Source: DASZHA01 sp035938265 (GTDB taxonomy: Bacteria; Chloroflexota; Dormibacteria; DASZGP01). From it: a stretch of DNA of 24,216 nt. A program made the translations under genes and the position numbers. Of this stretch, positions 1 through 6,225 are shown one piece after another. Each line of letters opens with the position of its first letter. Positions within the stretch are counted from its first letter, which is position 1. Under the pieces are notes generated by a model, which saw only the letters and a program-made list of their open reading frames with translations, made no database searches and was not told where the DNA came from. The stretch is taken from contig DASZHA010000063.1 in assembly GCA_035938265.1 (NCBI GenBank), forward strand, positions 1-24,216. The letters are read 5' to 3'.

Positions 1-1079
1 ACCAGCACCAGGAGGCCAAACGTCGTTGTCAGGAGTCGGTCCCATGCGCCGATCTCGACCACGGCGCGGATCAAGCCCGTCACCCCGACCACCACCAGCG
101 CGACGCCGGCGGCGGTGGAGAAGCGCTTTGCGGCTCTGCCCTTGGTCCCGCTGGCGGCGCCGCGGATGGAGAGCAGCAGCGCCAGCAGGCCGCCAATCCA
201 GATCCCCACGGCGAGCACGTGCGCCCACTGAGCGAAACCGTTGAGAAGGGGCAGGCTGCCGGCGGCGGCGTGGCTGGCACTGACGTCGGCCAGCATCGCG
301 CCGGCCGCTGCCAGCCCAGCCACCGCCAGCGAAACCTGCCGGGTTCGCCCTCGGATGAGAGCCGCGGCGACCACCGCCACCGCCGCCACTGCGATTGGGA
401 TGGCGCGCGCGATCAAGATACGGGCCTGGGAGGTTGCCAGGAGCTGGTCGTAGGTGACGCCGGCGTCGGCACGCTGGGCCTCGATCACCAGCGCCGTCCC
501 GACAGCGGCGACAACCTCCGCGGCGATCGCCAGCGGCACCGATGACCGGGGAACGTCCCGGTAGGCGACGAGGGCGATGAACGCCATGCCCAGCATCGAG
601 GCGAGCCCAGCGAACAACAGCCAGCGCCCGGCTACCGCCAGGGGCGTGAGCTGCGATGACGACGGCGGCGGAGGCCTGGTGCCCTGGCCGGCGCCTGCCG
701 GGGAGACGCCGACGCCAAACGCAAACGAGCCGTTGGCGAGGTGGCCGTCGACGCTCGAGATCGTGCGCCAGGAGACCGTGTAGACGCCGGTTGGCGCCTT
801 GGCCATCGCCTGCCGAAGCTGCTTGGGATCGCCGGGCACAACCTGGACCGCCCCCTGCTCGTACTCCTTGGCAGACGTGTCGAGGATCCGGACGGTCGAC
901 AACTTCGCATCCGGCGCCTCGCCGAAAGTGATCGTGATCGCCTGGGGGGCCTGCTGCAGGATGGCCCCGTCAGGCGGATCGGACGACTGCGCCAGCGCAT
1001 GCGCCTGCGCCGTCAGGGGGAGCCAGATGACTCCCCCCACGGCGACCAGGACCGAAAGCGCCAGGCGGAGCCGTCGCAT
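1..1079 (-). CDS. copCD: CopC-CopD fusion copper protein (partial, C-terminus beyond left edge)
   Basis: This gene runs off the left edge; 359 codons are visible. Residues 1-26 form a signal peptide ending QA, so the mature protein should begin at His27 (HALAQSSDPPDG), the N-terminal copper ligand of CopC domains. The CopC beta-sandwich continues to about residue 125 and includes SSVDGHLANGSFAFGV, with the second conserved His. After a Pro/Ser linker come several hydrophobic helices of the CopD type, with conserved residues in GFAQWAHVLAVGIWIGGLLAL. The family is known for periplasmic copper binding joined to membrane copper transport. It lies 19 bp downstream of another secreted metal-type gene and is the last visible gene of the arsenic/copper operon. 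No clear SD precedes the ATG. Family assignment is firm; transport direction cannot be judged. Confidence 0.9.
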   Translation of the reverse strand, partial: MRRLRLALSVLVAVGGVIWLPLTAQAHALAQSSDPPDGAILQQAPQAITITFGEAPDAKLSTVRILDTSAKEYEQGAVQVVPGDPKQLRQAMAKAPTGVYTVSWRTISSVDGHLANGSFAFGVGVSPAGAGQGTRPPPPSSSQLTPLAVAGRWLLFAGLASMLGMAFIALVAYRDVPRSSVPLAIAAEVVAAVGTALVIEAQRADAGVTYDQLLATSQARILIARAIPIAVAAVAVVAAALIRGRTRQVSLAVAGLAAAGAMLADVSASHAAAGSLPLLNGFAQWAHVLAVGIWIGGLLALLLSIRGAASGTKGRAAKRFSTAAGVALVVVGVTGLIRAVVEIGAWDRLLTTTFGLLVL

Positions 1080-1098
1080 GGTCAGTGCACGCCCTGGA

Positions 1099-1752
1099 TC
1101 ACTTCTTGCGCATGCCCACCGCCAGGCCGGCGCCACCCAGGACGACCGCGAGCACGATGCCAACAACCCCGACGATGAGGGCGCGGTTGGCGGCATCCTT
1201 GGCGTCGTTCGACGACGACTGCGCGCTGTCCAGCCGCTGACTGACGCGGTCCAGCTTGGTCGAGAGGTCGGTCGCCGACGGCAGCTGGCTCGGCCACTGG
1301 GCGTCAGAGGCCGCGGTCACCAGGTTGAAGGTCTTGTCGCCCGCGGTCACCGTCTCATCGACAGCCGTCCCCTTGATGGTGCCCTTGAGGTGGAACGTGT
1401 ACGCGCCTGGCACCGTGGGGATGATGTGGTACTCGTACTCGCCGGGAATGCCCAGGCCAGTGTCAGGATCAGCGGTCGGGACAAGCGGTTTGGCGTCCTG
1501 TTTCTGGCTGCCCACGCTGACCTCGACCGTAAGGTCCTTGTCGGTGATGTCGGTGAAGGCGTTGCCGGCCTGGTCCTTTACAAGCACCTGGACGGCATTG
1601 GGCTGGCCCACGTAGGCGGGCTCATTGAGCCAGCCGAGTGCGACCGTGTACTTCCCAAAGGGGTGCACATCGTGGGCGGACGCGCCCACCACGGCTGACA
1701 ATGCGAGGGTTGCGCCGACCAGTACGGCGCCAAGACGAAGCACGATTCTCAT
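1099..1752 (-). CDS. Secreted, C-terminally membrane-anchored protein next to copCD, unknown function
   Basis: A 217-residue protein starting at the ATG preceded by GGAGAG at good spacing; a longer upstream extension in this frame overlaps the neighbouring gene and was not used. Residues 1-26 are a signal peptide (ends GASA), so mature protein would start HDVHPFGKYTV, with His at mature positions 1 and 4. The middle (about 35-145) looks like one or two beta-sandwich domains and contains VALGWLNEPAYVGQPNAVQV. Residues 160-188 are a charged, Ser-rich probable helix, followed by a TM segment (about 192-213) and a short basic tail. It sits between a polytopic membrane protein and CopCD, so a role in copper handling outside the membrane is inferred, not shown. 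I do not recognise a named family with certainty. Confidence 0.82.
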   Translation of the reverse strand: MRIVLRLGAVLVGATLALSAVVGASAHDVHPFGKYTVALGWLNEPAYVGQPNAVQVLVKDQAGNAFTDITDKDLTVEVSVGSQKQDAKPLVPTADPDTGLGIPGEYEYHIIPTVPGAYTFHLKGTIKGTAVDETVTAGDKTFNLVTAASDAQWPSQLPSATDLSTKLDRVSQRLDSAQSSSNDAKDAANRALIVGVVGIVLAVVLGGAGLAVGMRKK

Positions 1753-1820
1753 TGGATTCTCTCCTGCAATAAAAACAGCTGGGTGACGCGCGCGCGCCAC
1801 CGGCGGGCCGCTGCAGCCCG

Positions 1821-2534
1821 CTACGTCGAAACGCTCAGCCTGAGGAGAGGCGGAGGGCGCCGCCAGAGGTGACGGCCGAAGCGCTGGATCGGCGTGGCCA
1901 GCCAGACAGGCACCAGTCGGGGCGCGTTGTTCTGCCTTCGCAGCCGCCGGCCGATAAGGCGGACGAGGCGCTCCACCTGGTCGACGCCCCGGGCGCGTTT
2001 GACGAGCATGTGTAATGCCGCAGCCAGCAGGTTGCAGAGGATGAGCAAGATCGCCATGTGGACGAAAATGGCCGGCCAATGCACCCCGGTCACGACGCCG
2101 AGTCCTGGCGCGCCCAGGCCGATCCGCATCGCCTCGACGTTCTCCTGGATCACGTAGAGCGCCAGCTCCACCGGCGCCAGCATCATCCACAGGGAGCGCC
2201 CGGTGATGGCGCGGATCGGTCGCAGGGGCCTGCCCGACAGGTCGGGGTATTTACCCCGCCAGGCAAGCGCGATCGCGGCTTCGGCTTGCTGGATTCGGAC
2301 CCCAAGCGCCCGCCACGCGCGGTAGAAAGCGGCCATGGCCAGGATGACCAGGATCTCGAGCACCAGGGCCAGCGGCAGCATGTATGCGTGCACCGACCCA
2401 AGCAGCTGCTGCCCAGTCCCATCGGCACCTCGTAGGCGCAGGTATTCCAGCGTGTGGCCGAGCCAGGTCGACGTCAAGACCGCCAGTGAAATCACCAGCC
2501 ACGCCGCCAGCGACCGCTTGAGGCCGACCCTCAT
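1821..2534 (-). CDS. Polytopic membrane protein with intramembrane histidines, unknown function
   Basis: A 237-residue protein with about four hydrophobic helices (roughly 9-28, 47-71, 116-134 and 152-178) and a strongly basic C-terminal tail (Arg-rich from residue 180). Histidines fall in or beside the helices: H27 (GHTLEYLR), H49 (VHAYMLP), H152 and H159 (GVHWPAIFVHM), with a QEN motif near 130. Such residues could bind heme or copper; that is inference. It lies 68 bp upstream of the secreted His-start protein and 76 bp downstream of arsC on the same strand, so it probably belongs to the metal-stress operon. No SD is obvious before the ATG. No family recognised. Confidence 0.75.
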   Translation of the reverse strand: MRVGLKRSLAAWLVISLAVLTSTWLGHTLEYLRLRGADGTGQQLLGSVHAYMLPLALVLEILVILAMAAFYRAWRALGVRIQQAEAAIALAWRGKYPDLSGRPLRPIRAITGRSLWMMLAPVELALYVIQENVEAMRIGLGAPGLGVVTGVHWPAIFVHMAILLILCNLLAAALHMLVKRARGVDQVERLVRLIGRRLRRQNNAPRLVPVWLATPIQRFGRHLWRRPPPLLRLSVST

Positions 2535-2610
2535 CTTGTCGCGACCATGCGTAAGTCTATTGCCCTCATTGTTAGGTTCATACGGTGGCCGGTTGCCGCC
2601 GGATGCGCCT

Positions 2611-3003
2611 TCAGGCTGAGAGCTCTTGGGCGAGCTCCGTTGTTAGTTCTGTGATCTGGTCGCGGATATCGCGCACTTTGTCCGGGGATAGGCCCGCAGG
2701 GTCCGCCAGCTCCCAGTCGATGTACCGCTTGCCGGGGACGTAGGGGCATTCGTCACCGCAGCCCATGGTGACGATGACATCGGCCCACTGGCCGAGGTCG
2801 TCGGTGAGCACCCGGGGCAGGCCGTTGGCGAGGTCGATGTCCAGCTCACGCATGACGGACACCACCTCAGGATGCACGTGCTTGGCGGGCCGGGTGCCGG
2901 CCGACCGGGCCTGGTGGCGGCCGTTGGCGGCGCGCTCAAACAGTGCGGCGCTCATCTGGGAGCGGCCGGCGTTCTGGATGCACACGAAGAGGACATGCGC
3001 CAT
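2611..3003 (-). CDS. arsC: Arsenate reductase, thioredoxin-coupled (LMW phosphatase fold)
   Basis: A 130-residue protein of the usual length for the low-molecular-weight tyrosine-phosphatase-like ArsC family, which reduces arsenate to arsenite. The P-loop CX5R is at the start (C8 to R14, in VCIQNAGRSQMSAA). The resolving cysteines are visible at C82 and C86 (TMGCGDECPYVPG), as expected for the Cys-relay, thioredoxin-recycled type, and the general-acid Asp is D101 in ELADPAG. It begins 9 bp after the arsI stop, so the two are co-transcribed. The arsenite it makes is normally exported; no arsB or acr3 gene is present in this window. Confidence 0.95.
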   Translation of the reverse strand: MAHVLFVCIQNAGRSQMSAALFERAANGRHQARSAGTRPAKHVHPEVVSVMRELDIDLANGLPRVLTDDLGQWADVIVTMGCGDECPYVPGKRYIDWELADPAGLSPDKVRDIRDQITELTTELAQELSA

Positions 3004-3012
3004 CAGGGCGTC

Positions 3013-3465
3013 TCAGGTGCCGGCAGGCACCTCGTCTTCGATGGCTGATGTGGCCGGGGCGCAGCAAGCGTCAGCAATGGCATCGCCATTCGTCATTGTC
3101 GGCGCGTCGCCAAGCACCGTGTAGATCTCCCAGGGCGCACGGTCGGGATCGCTGACCCAGACCTTGTCCTGGACCGCGTAGCAGCAGGCGGTGCTCTTCT
3201 CTGTCGCGGTGGCTAGGCCGCTGGCGGCAAGACGCTGGGTGGCCAGGCCAACCGTCTCGGTGTCGGCCACTTCGACGCCGAGGTGATTGAGCGTGCCCCC
3301 GGCCCCCCGGTTTTCGATCAGGACCAGCTTCAGCGGCGGTTCGGCGATGGCGAAGTTGGCGTAACCGGGCCGCACCTTGGCCGGCACGGCGTCGAAGAGC
3401 TTGCCGTAGAAATCGATCGCCGCCTCGAGGTCCGAGACGTTGAGGGCCAGTTGAACGCGTGACAC
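3013..3465 (-). CDS. arsI: ArsI/CadI-type VOC protein (candidate C-As lyase)
   Basis: A 150-residue vicinal-oxygen-chelate protein. Residues matching the ArsI metal site are Q5, H61 (TLNHLGVEV) and E113 (PWEIYTVLGD). The vicinal cysteine pair that binds trivalent organoarsenicals is C94-C95 (KSTACCYAV). A second pair, C134-C135, lies in the C-terminal tail. ArsI enzymes cleave the carbon-arsenic bond of methylarsenite and aromatic arsenicals using Fe(II) and oxygen; that activity is known of the family and not proven here, since CadI-like relatives have other roles. The start is GTG, 7 nt after the stop of the cysteine-rich peptide and without a strong SD of its own, so translation is probably coupled to the peptide. 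Confidence 0.92.
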   Translation of the reverse strand: MSRVQLALNVSDLEAAIDFYGKLFDAVPAKVRPGYANFAIAEPPLKLVLIENRGAGGTLNHLGVEVADTETVGLATQRLAASGLATATEKSTACCYAVQDKVWVSDPDRAPWEIYTVLGDAPTMTNGDAIADACCAPATSAIEDEVPAGT

Positions 3466-3472
3466 CAGGTGC

Positions 3473-3523
3473 TCAGCAGCCGCAGGTGGTGCAGTCCGGG
3501 CAATCAGGGCAATCGCAGGTCAT
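3473..3523 (-). CDS. 16-residue cysteine-rich peptide leading the ars operon
   Basis: The micro-ORF encodes MTCDCPDCPDCTTCGC: six cysteines in 16 residues, with CxC and CPDC spacing. It has the best ribosome-binding site in the region, AAGGAGG, four bases (TCGA plus C) before its ATG. Its stop lies 7 nt before the GTG of arsI, which has no comparable SD. The peptide is therefore likely translated and may couple translation into arsI. Two non-exclusive roles are inferred: an arsenite or metal-chelating peptide like a tiny metallothionein, or a regulatory leader whose run of Cys codons senses cysteine supply. I know of no named family for it. Confidence 0.65.
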   Translation of the reverse strand: MTCDCPDCPDCTTCGC

Positions 3524-3526
3524 GTC

Positions 3527-3536
3527 GACCTCCTTA
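3527..3536 (-). promoter_or_regulatory. Strong ribosome-binding site of the cysteine-rich peptide
   Basis: On the minus strand this reads AAGGAGGTCG, an almost perfect anti-16S match placed just before ATG at 3523. It is the main argument that the 16-residue peptide is translated. Confidence 0.75.
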
Positions 3537-3590
3537 CATCGATGACTGTCAATGGGTCAAGCCTAGTCTGATCCATCGACATCTGTCAAT
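3537..3590. repeat. 17-bp direct repeat in the arsR-ars divergent promoter (candidate ArsR operators)
   Basis: Copies at 3537-3553 (CATCGATGACTGTCAAT) and 3574-3590 (CATCGACATCTGTCAAT) match at 14 of 17 bases and are 37 bp apart start to start. One covers the -35 of the minus-strand promoter and the other its start region. Their place between divergent arsR and the ars operon makes ArsR the natural candidate ligand, though classical ArsR sites are inverted rather than direct repeats. Confidence 0.5.
3560..3589 (-). promoter_or_regulatory. Probable promoter of the ars/copper operon
   Basis: On the minus strand a perfect -35 TTGACA (3584-3589) is followed after 18 bp by TAGGCT (3560-3565). Transcription would start near 3553, about 30 nt before the start codon of the cysteine-rich peptide. 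The -35 element lies inside one copy of the 17-bp direct repeat, as expected for a repressor target. Confidence 0.6.
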
Positions 3591-3598
3591 ATGTATGC

Positions 3599-4003
3599 AT
3601 GCCAACCGCCACCAGGACCACAGCAGCTGCCACCGGGACGCGATCCGCGGCGCATTCGGGAAGGACGTTTGAGGAGCTCCCCGTCCGCACCCGAGGGTGC
3701 TGCTCGGACGTCGCCGCGCCGCTGCCGGAGGCCCGGGCCGACGACATCGCCGGCGTGATGCGCGCCCTGGCCGACCCCACCCGGGTACAGATGGTGCACA
3801 TGCTCAAGGCGGCCACCGAGCCGATCTGCGTCTGCGACTTCAATGCCGTCTTCCACGTCGGCCAGCCGACCGTCAGCCATCACCTGGCCAAGCTCAGGGA
3901 CGCGGGCCTGGTCGAGTCCGAGAAGCTCGGGATCTGGGCCTTCTACCGTCTCCGTGGGGACCTCAGCCCCGCCGCCAAGCAGGCGGTGGCGCTTATCCCC
4001 TAG
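3599..4003 (+). CDS. arsR: ArsR-family arsenic-responsive repressor
   Basis: A 134-residue winged-helix protein. The helix-turn-helix is at about 85-100 (VGQPTVSHHLAKLRDAGL). The arsenic-sensing CVC motif of classical ArsR is C77-V-C79 (EPICVCDF) at the start of the DNA-binding helix region. A further vicinal pair, C34-C35 (RGCCSDV), lies in the N-terminal extension, as in several actinobacterial-type ArsR proteins, so three or four thiols could bind As(III). The gene is divergent from the ars operon. No SD precedes the ATG and the start is uncertain: the first 30 residues are low-complexity, and leaderless initiation or a shorter protein are both possible. Repression of the divergent operon is inferred from position. 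Confidence 0.93.
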   Translation: MPTATRTTAAATGTRSAAHSGRTFEELPVRTRGCCSDVAAPLPEARADDIAGVMRALADPTRVQMVHMLKAATEPICVCDFNAVFHVGQPTVSHHLAKLRDAGLVESEKLGIWAFYRLRGDLSPAAKQAVALIP

Positions 4004-4047
4004 AAGCAGCGCCCCGTAACCCAGCCTCTACCTTGGAGTAGCGTTTC

Positions 4048-4073
4048 GCCAGCAACTTGCGCAAGTAACTGGC
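4048..4073. promoter_or_regulatory. 26-bp near-perfect palindrome, candidate Zur operator
   Basis: A perfect 12-bp palindrome ACTTGCGCAAGT (4055-4066) is extended on both sides, after two unpaired bases, by GCCAG (4048-4052) and CTGGC (4069-4073), giving 22 of 26 symmetric positions. It covers the expected -35 region of the zur promoter whose -10 is at 4082-4087. Size and position fit binding by a Fur-family dimer and autoregulation of the zur-znu operon. Confidence 0.65.
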
Positions 4074-4081
4074 AAAACTGC

Positions 4082-4087
4082 TATAGT
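4082..4087 (+). promoter_or_regulatory. -10 element of zur, leaderless type
   Basis: TATAGT lies 7 nt before the zur ATG, so transcription should begin at or beside the start codon. There is no SD in front of zur, which agrees with a leaderless mRNA. Confidence 0.55.
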
Positions 4088-4094
4088 CCCCGCC

Positions 4095-4472
4095 ATGCCA
4101 AGACCCAGCCACGTTCGCGACGCCGTCGTCAGCGAGCTCAGCGCCGCCGACCACCACGTCTGGTCGGTCGACGAGGTGCTCGAGGCTATCCAGCGCCGGG
4201 GCGTGGCCGCCGACTTCTCGTCGGTCTTCCGCAGCCTGCAGTGGGCTGAGGAGCAGGGCGTCGTGCAGCGCGTCGAGCTGGGGGATGGCAAGGCGCGTTT
4301 CGAGGTCGCCGGGGGTCACCACGAGCACGCCCAGTGCGAGCGCTGCGGCACCATCGCCGAGATCCCTGAGTGCCTGGTGGAGGAGGCGACCGATCGGCTG
4401 CAGTCCGAGACCGGCTTTGCCATCCGCACTCATCGGATCGTGCTGGTCGGGCTCTGTCCCAACTGCCAATAG
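4095..4472 (+). CDS. zur: Fur-family zinc uptake regulator (Zur)
   Basis: A 125-residue Fur-family protein with an N-terminal winged helix (about 1-70, recognition helix around DFSSVFRSLQWAEEQGVV) and a C-terminal dimerisation domain. Structural zinc cysteines are C81xxC84 (AQCERCGTI) and C121xxC124 (GLCPNCQ). Histidines in VAGGHHEHAQ (H75, H76, H78) supply the regulatory metal site. It is the first gene before znuA, znuC and znuB, so zinc rather than iron is the likely co-repressor. It is slightly shorter than typical Fur (about 140) because the C-terminus ends just after the second CxxC. It stops 12 bp before znuA. Confidence 0.88.
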   Translation: MPRPSHVRDAVVSELSAADHHVWSVDEVLEAIQRRGVAADFSSVFRSLQWAEEQGVVQRVELGDGKARFEVAGGHHEHAQCERCGTIAEIPECLVEEATDRLQSETGFAIRTHRIVLVGLCPNCQ

Positions 4473-4484
4473 GGAGGGACAAGA

Positions 4485-5393
4485 GTGCGCCGCTTCCTGG
4501 TACTCATCGCCATCGCCGCGACCGGACTGGTGGGGTGCGCCAGCTCGACGTCGTCATCGTCGAGCTCATCAGGCTGCCAGAAGATCAAGGTCCTGACGAC
4601 GGTGACCCAGGTCAGCGCCCTCGTTCGCGCGGTGGGCGCTGACTGCGTCGACCTGACCGCGCTGCTCAGGCCAACCGACGACCCCCACGCCTACGAGATG
4701 AAGCCAGCCGACGTCGGCGCCCTATCGTCGGCGAGGATCATCTTCAAGAGCGGAGCCGGGATCGACAAGTGGATCGACAAGTCGATCACCGCGGCGGCGC
4801 CGAACACCCCGACCGTGGACCTCAGTACGTCGGTCAAGCTGCGACAGAGCAGCGAAGGCGATGATCCCCACTGGTGGTACGACGTCGACAACGCCAAGGC
4901 GGCGGCGGACGCGATCGCCGCCCAGCTGGGGAAGATGGATCCCGCCAACAAGGACACCTACACCAAGAATGCGACCGCCCTCAAGGGCCGGCTGGACGAC
5001 GCCGACAAGCAGGTGCACGCCCTGATCGACCCCATCGATCCATCGAAGCGCCTCTTTGTCGCCAACCACGACGCCTTCAACTACTTCCTGGCCCGCTATA
5101 ACATCACCCTCGTCGGCGACATCATCCCGTCAACTGACACGCTGTCCGCGGTGAAGCCGGCGGACACCGCCAAGCTGATCACCGACATCAAGAGCAAGGG
5201 CGTCAAGGCGATCTTCACCGAGACAACCCTTGACTCCGGCGTTGCCAGCCAGATCGCCAGAGAGACCGGTGCCAAGGTCTTCGACGGCAAGCTCTACGGC
5301 GACGCCATCGGTGACGCCGGCAGCGACGGCGCCACCCTGGAGGGCGCCCTGGTGCACAACGGGCAGGCGATGGCGTCAGCGTTCAAACTCTGA
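4485..5393 (+). CDS. znuA: Zinc ABC transporter substrate-binding lipoprotein
   Basis: A 302-residue TroA/ZnuA-type protein. It starts at GTG with AGGGAGG upstream. The signal sequence ends in lipobox LVGC (C18), followed by a long Ser run, as in a lipid-anchored binding protein. Metal ligands expected for the family are visible: H68 (DDPHAYEM), H129 (DDPHWWYD), H195 (ANHDAFNYF) and an acidic residue near D277. Histidine rather than glutamate at the third site favours zinc over manganese. The His-rich charged loop typical of many ZnuA proteins is absent: the stretch between H68 and H129 is short. It delivers zinc to ZnuB. Confidence 0.93.
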   Translation: MRRFLVLIAIAATGLVGCASSTSSSSSSSGCQKIKVLTTVTQVSALVRAVGADCVDLTALLRPTDDPHAYEMKPADVGALSSARIIFKSGAGIDKWIDKSITAAAPNTPTVDLSTSVKLRQSSEGDDPHWWYDVDNAKAAADAIAAQLGKMDPANKDTYTKNATALKGRLDDADKQVHALIDPIDPSKRLFVANHDAFNYFLARYNITLVGDIIPSTDTLSAVKPADTAKLITDIKSKGVKAIFTETTLDSGVASQIARETGAKVFDGKLYGDAIGDAGSDGATLEGALVHNGQAMASAFKL

Positions 5394-5397
5394 GCCC

Positions 5398-6225
5398 ATG
5401 ACCGTCGCCACCGACCCGGCGCACAGCCACGAAGAGCACCTCTGCCTGGCGTCTGAGGAGAGCAAGCAGAAGCCGCTCAGGATCCAGGACTTGAGCGTTG
5501 GCTACGGGGGGGTGATCGCCCTCCGCGACGCCACCGCCGCGGCCGAGCCGGGAACGTTCGTGGCCCTGCTGGGTCCCAACGGATCGGGCAAGAGCACCCT
5601 CCTCAAGGCGATCGTGGGGGCGGCCAGTGTTCGCTCGGGAAGCATCAGCATCGGTGATGCCACCACCGTGGCGGCGCGCCGTCAGCTGATCGCCTATGTC
5701 GCCCAGCACGAGAGCGTGGAGTGGAGCTTCCCGATCACGGTGCTCAACGCCGTCGAGCTGGGCCAGATCGGGCGGTCGCCGTGGCTGCCTTGGCGGGGCC
5801 CGGGCGTCCGTCAGCGCGCCCGCCGGGCGCTCGCCGCGGTGGGGATGGAAGACCTCCGGCACCGCAGCGTCGGTGCGCTCTCCGGCGGTCAGCAGCAGCG
5901 CGTCATCATCGCCCGGGCGCTGATGCAGGACGCCGCCGTCTTCCTCCTCGACGAGCCCCTGAGCGGCGTCGACCCGGGCAGTGCCCAGGTCATCCTGGGG
6001 CTGCTGCGGCGCCTCACCCGCGAGGGCCATACCGTGCTGATGGCGACGCACGACGTCGACGAGGCCGCCCGTTACGCCGACCGCGTGTGGGGGATGAACG
6101 GCAGCATCGCCGTCGACGTGCCCGCGGGCGACGTGCTCCAGGCCGACGTCATGCGGCGGATCTACGGCGAGCACCTCGTCATCCTCGAGGGTGGCGTGGT
6201 GGCGCTGGGCGACCAGCAGCGTTGA
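5398..6225 (+). CDS. znuC: Zinc ABC transporter ATPase
   Basis: A 275-residue ABC ATPase. Walker A is GPNGSGKST (59-67), Q-loop Q103 (VAQHESVEW), signature LSGGQ (161-165), Walker B LLDEP (183-187) and switch histidine H218 (ATHD). The start chosen is the ATG 4 nt after the znuA stop; the frame is open further upstream but overlaps znuA. The first 16 residues form an unusual His-rich extension (PAHSHEEHLC) before the ABC domain starts near residue 26. The gene overlaps znuB by 4 bp. It powers ZnuB on the cytoplasmic face. Confidence 0.95.
   Translation: MTVATDPAHSHEEHLCLASEESKQKPLRIQDLSVGYGGVIALRDATAAAEPGTFVALLGPNGSGKSTLLKAIVGAASVRSGSISIGDATTVAARRQLIAYVAQHESVEWSFPITVLNAVELGQIGRSPWLPWRGPGVRQRARRALAAVGMEDLRHRSVGALSGGQQQRVIIARALMQDAAVFLLDEPLSGVDPGSAQVILGLLRRLTREGHTVLMATHDVDEAARYADRVWGMNGSIAVDVPAGDVLQADVMRRIYGEHLVILEGGVVALGDQQR

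Noticed and set aside
2531..2581. 16-codon ORF (MNLTMRAIDLRMVATR) overlapping the start of the membrane protein by ATGA
   Set aside because: No SD before it and no compositional signal; could be a coupling leader, but there is not enough to support it.
5383..6174. 263-codon open frame antisense to znuC
   Set aside because: Shadow of a gene with complete ABC motifs; the translation is His/Asp/Gly-rich low complexity.
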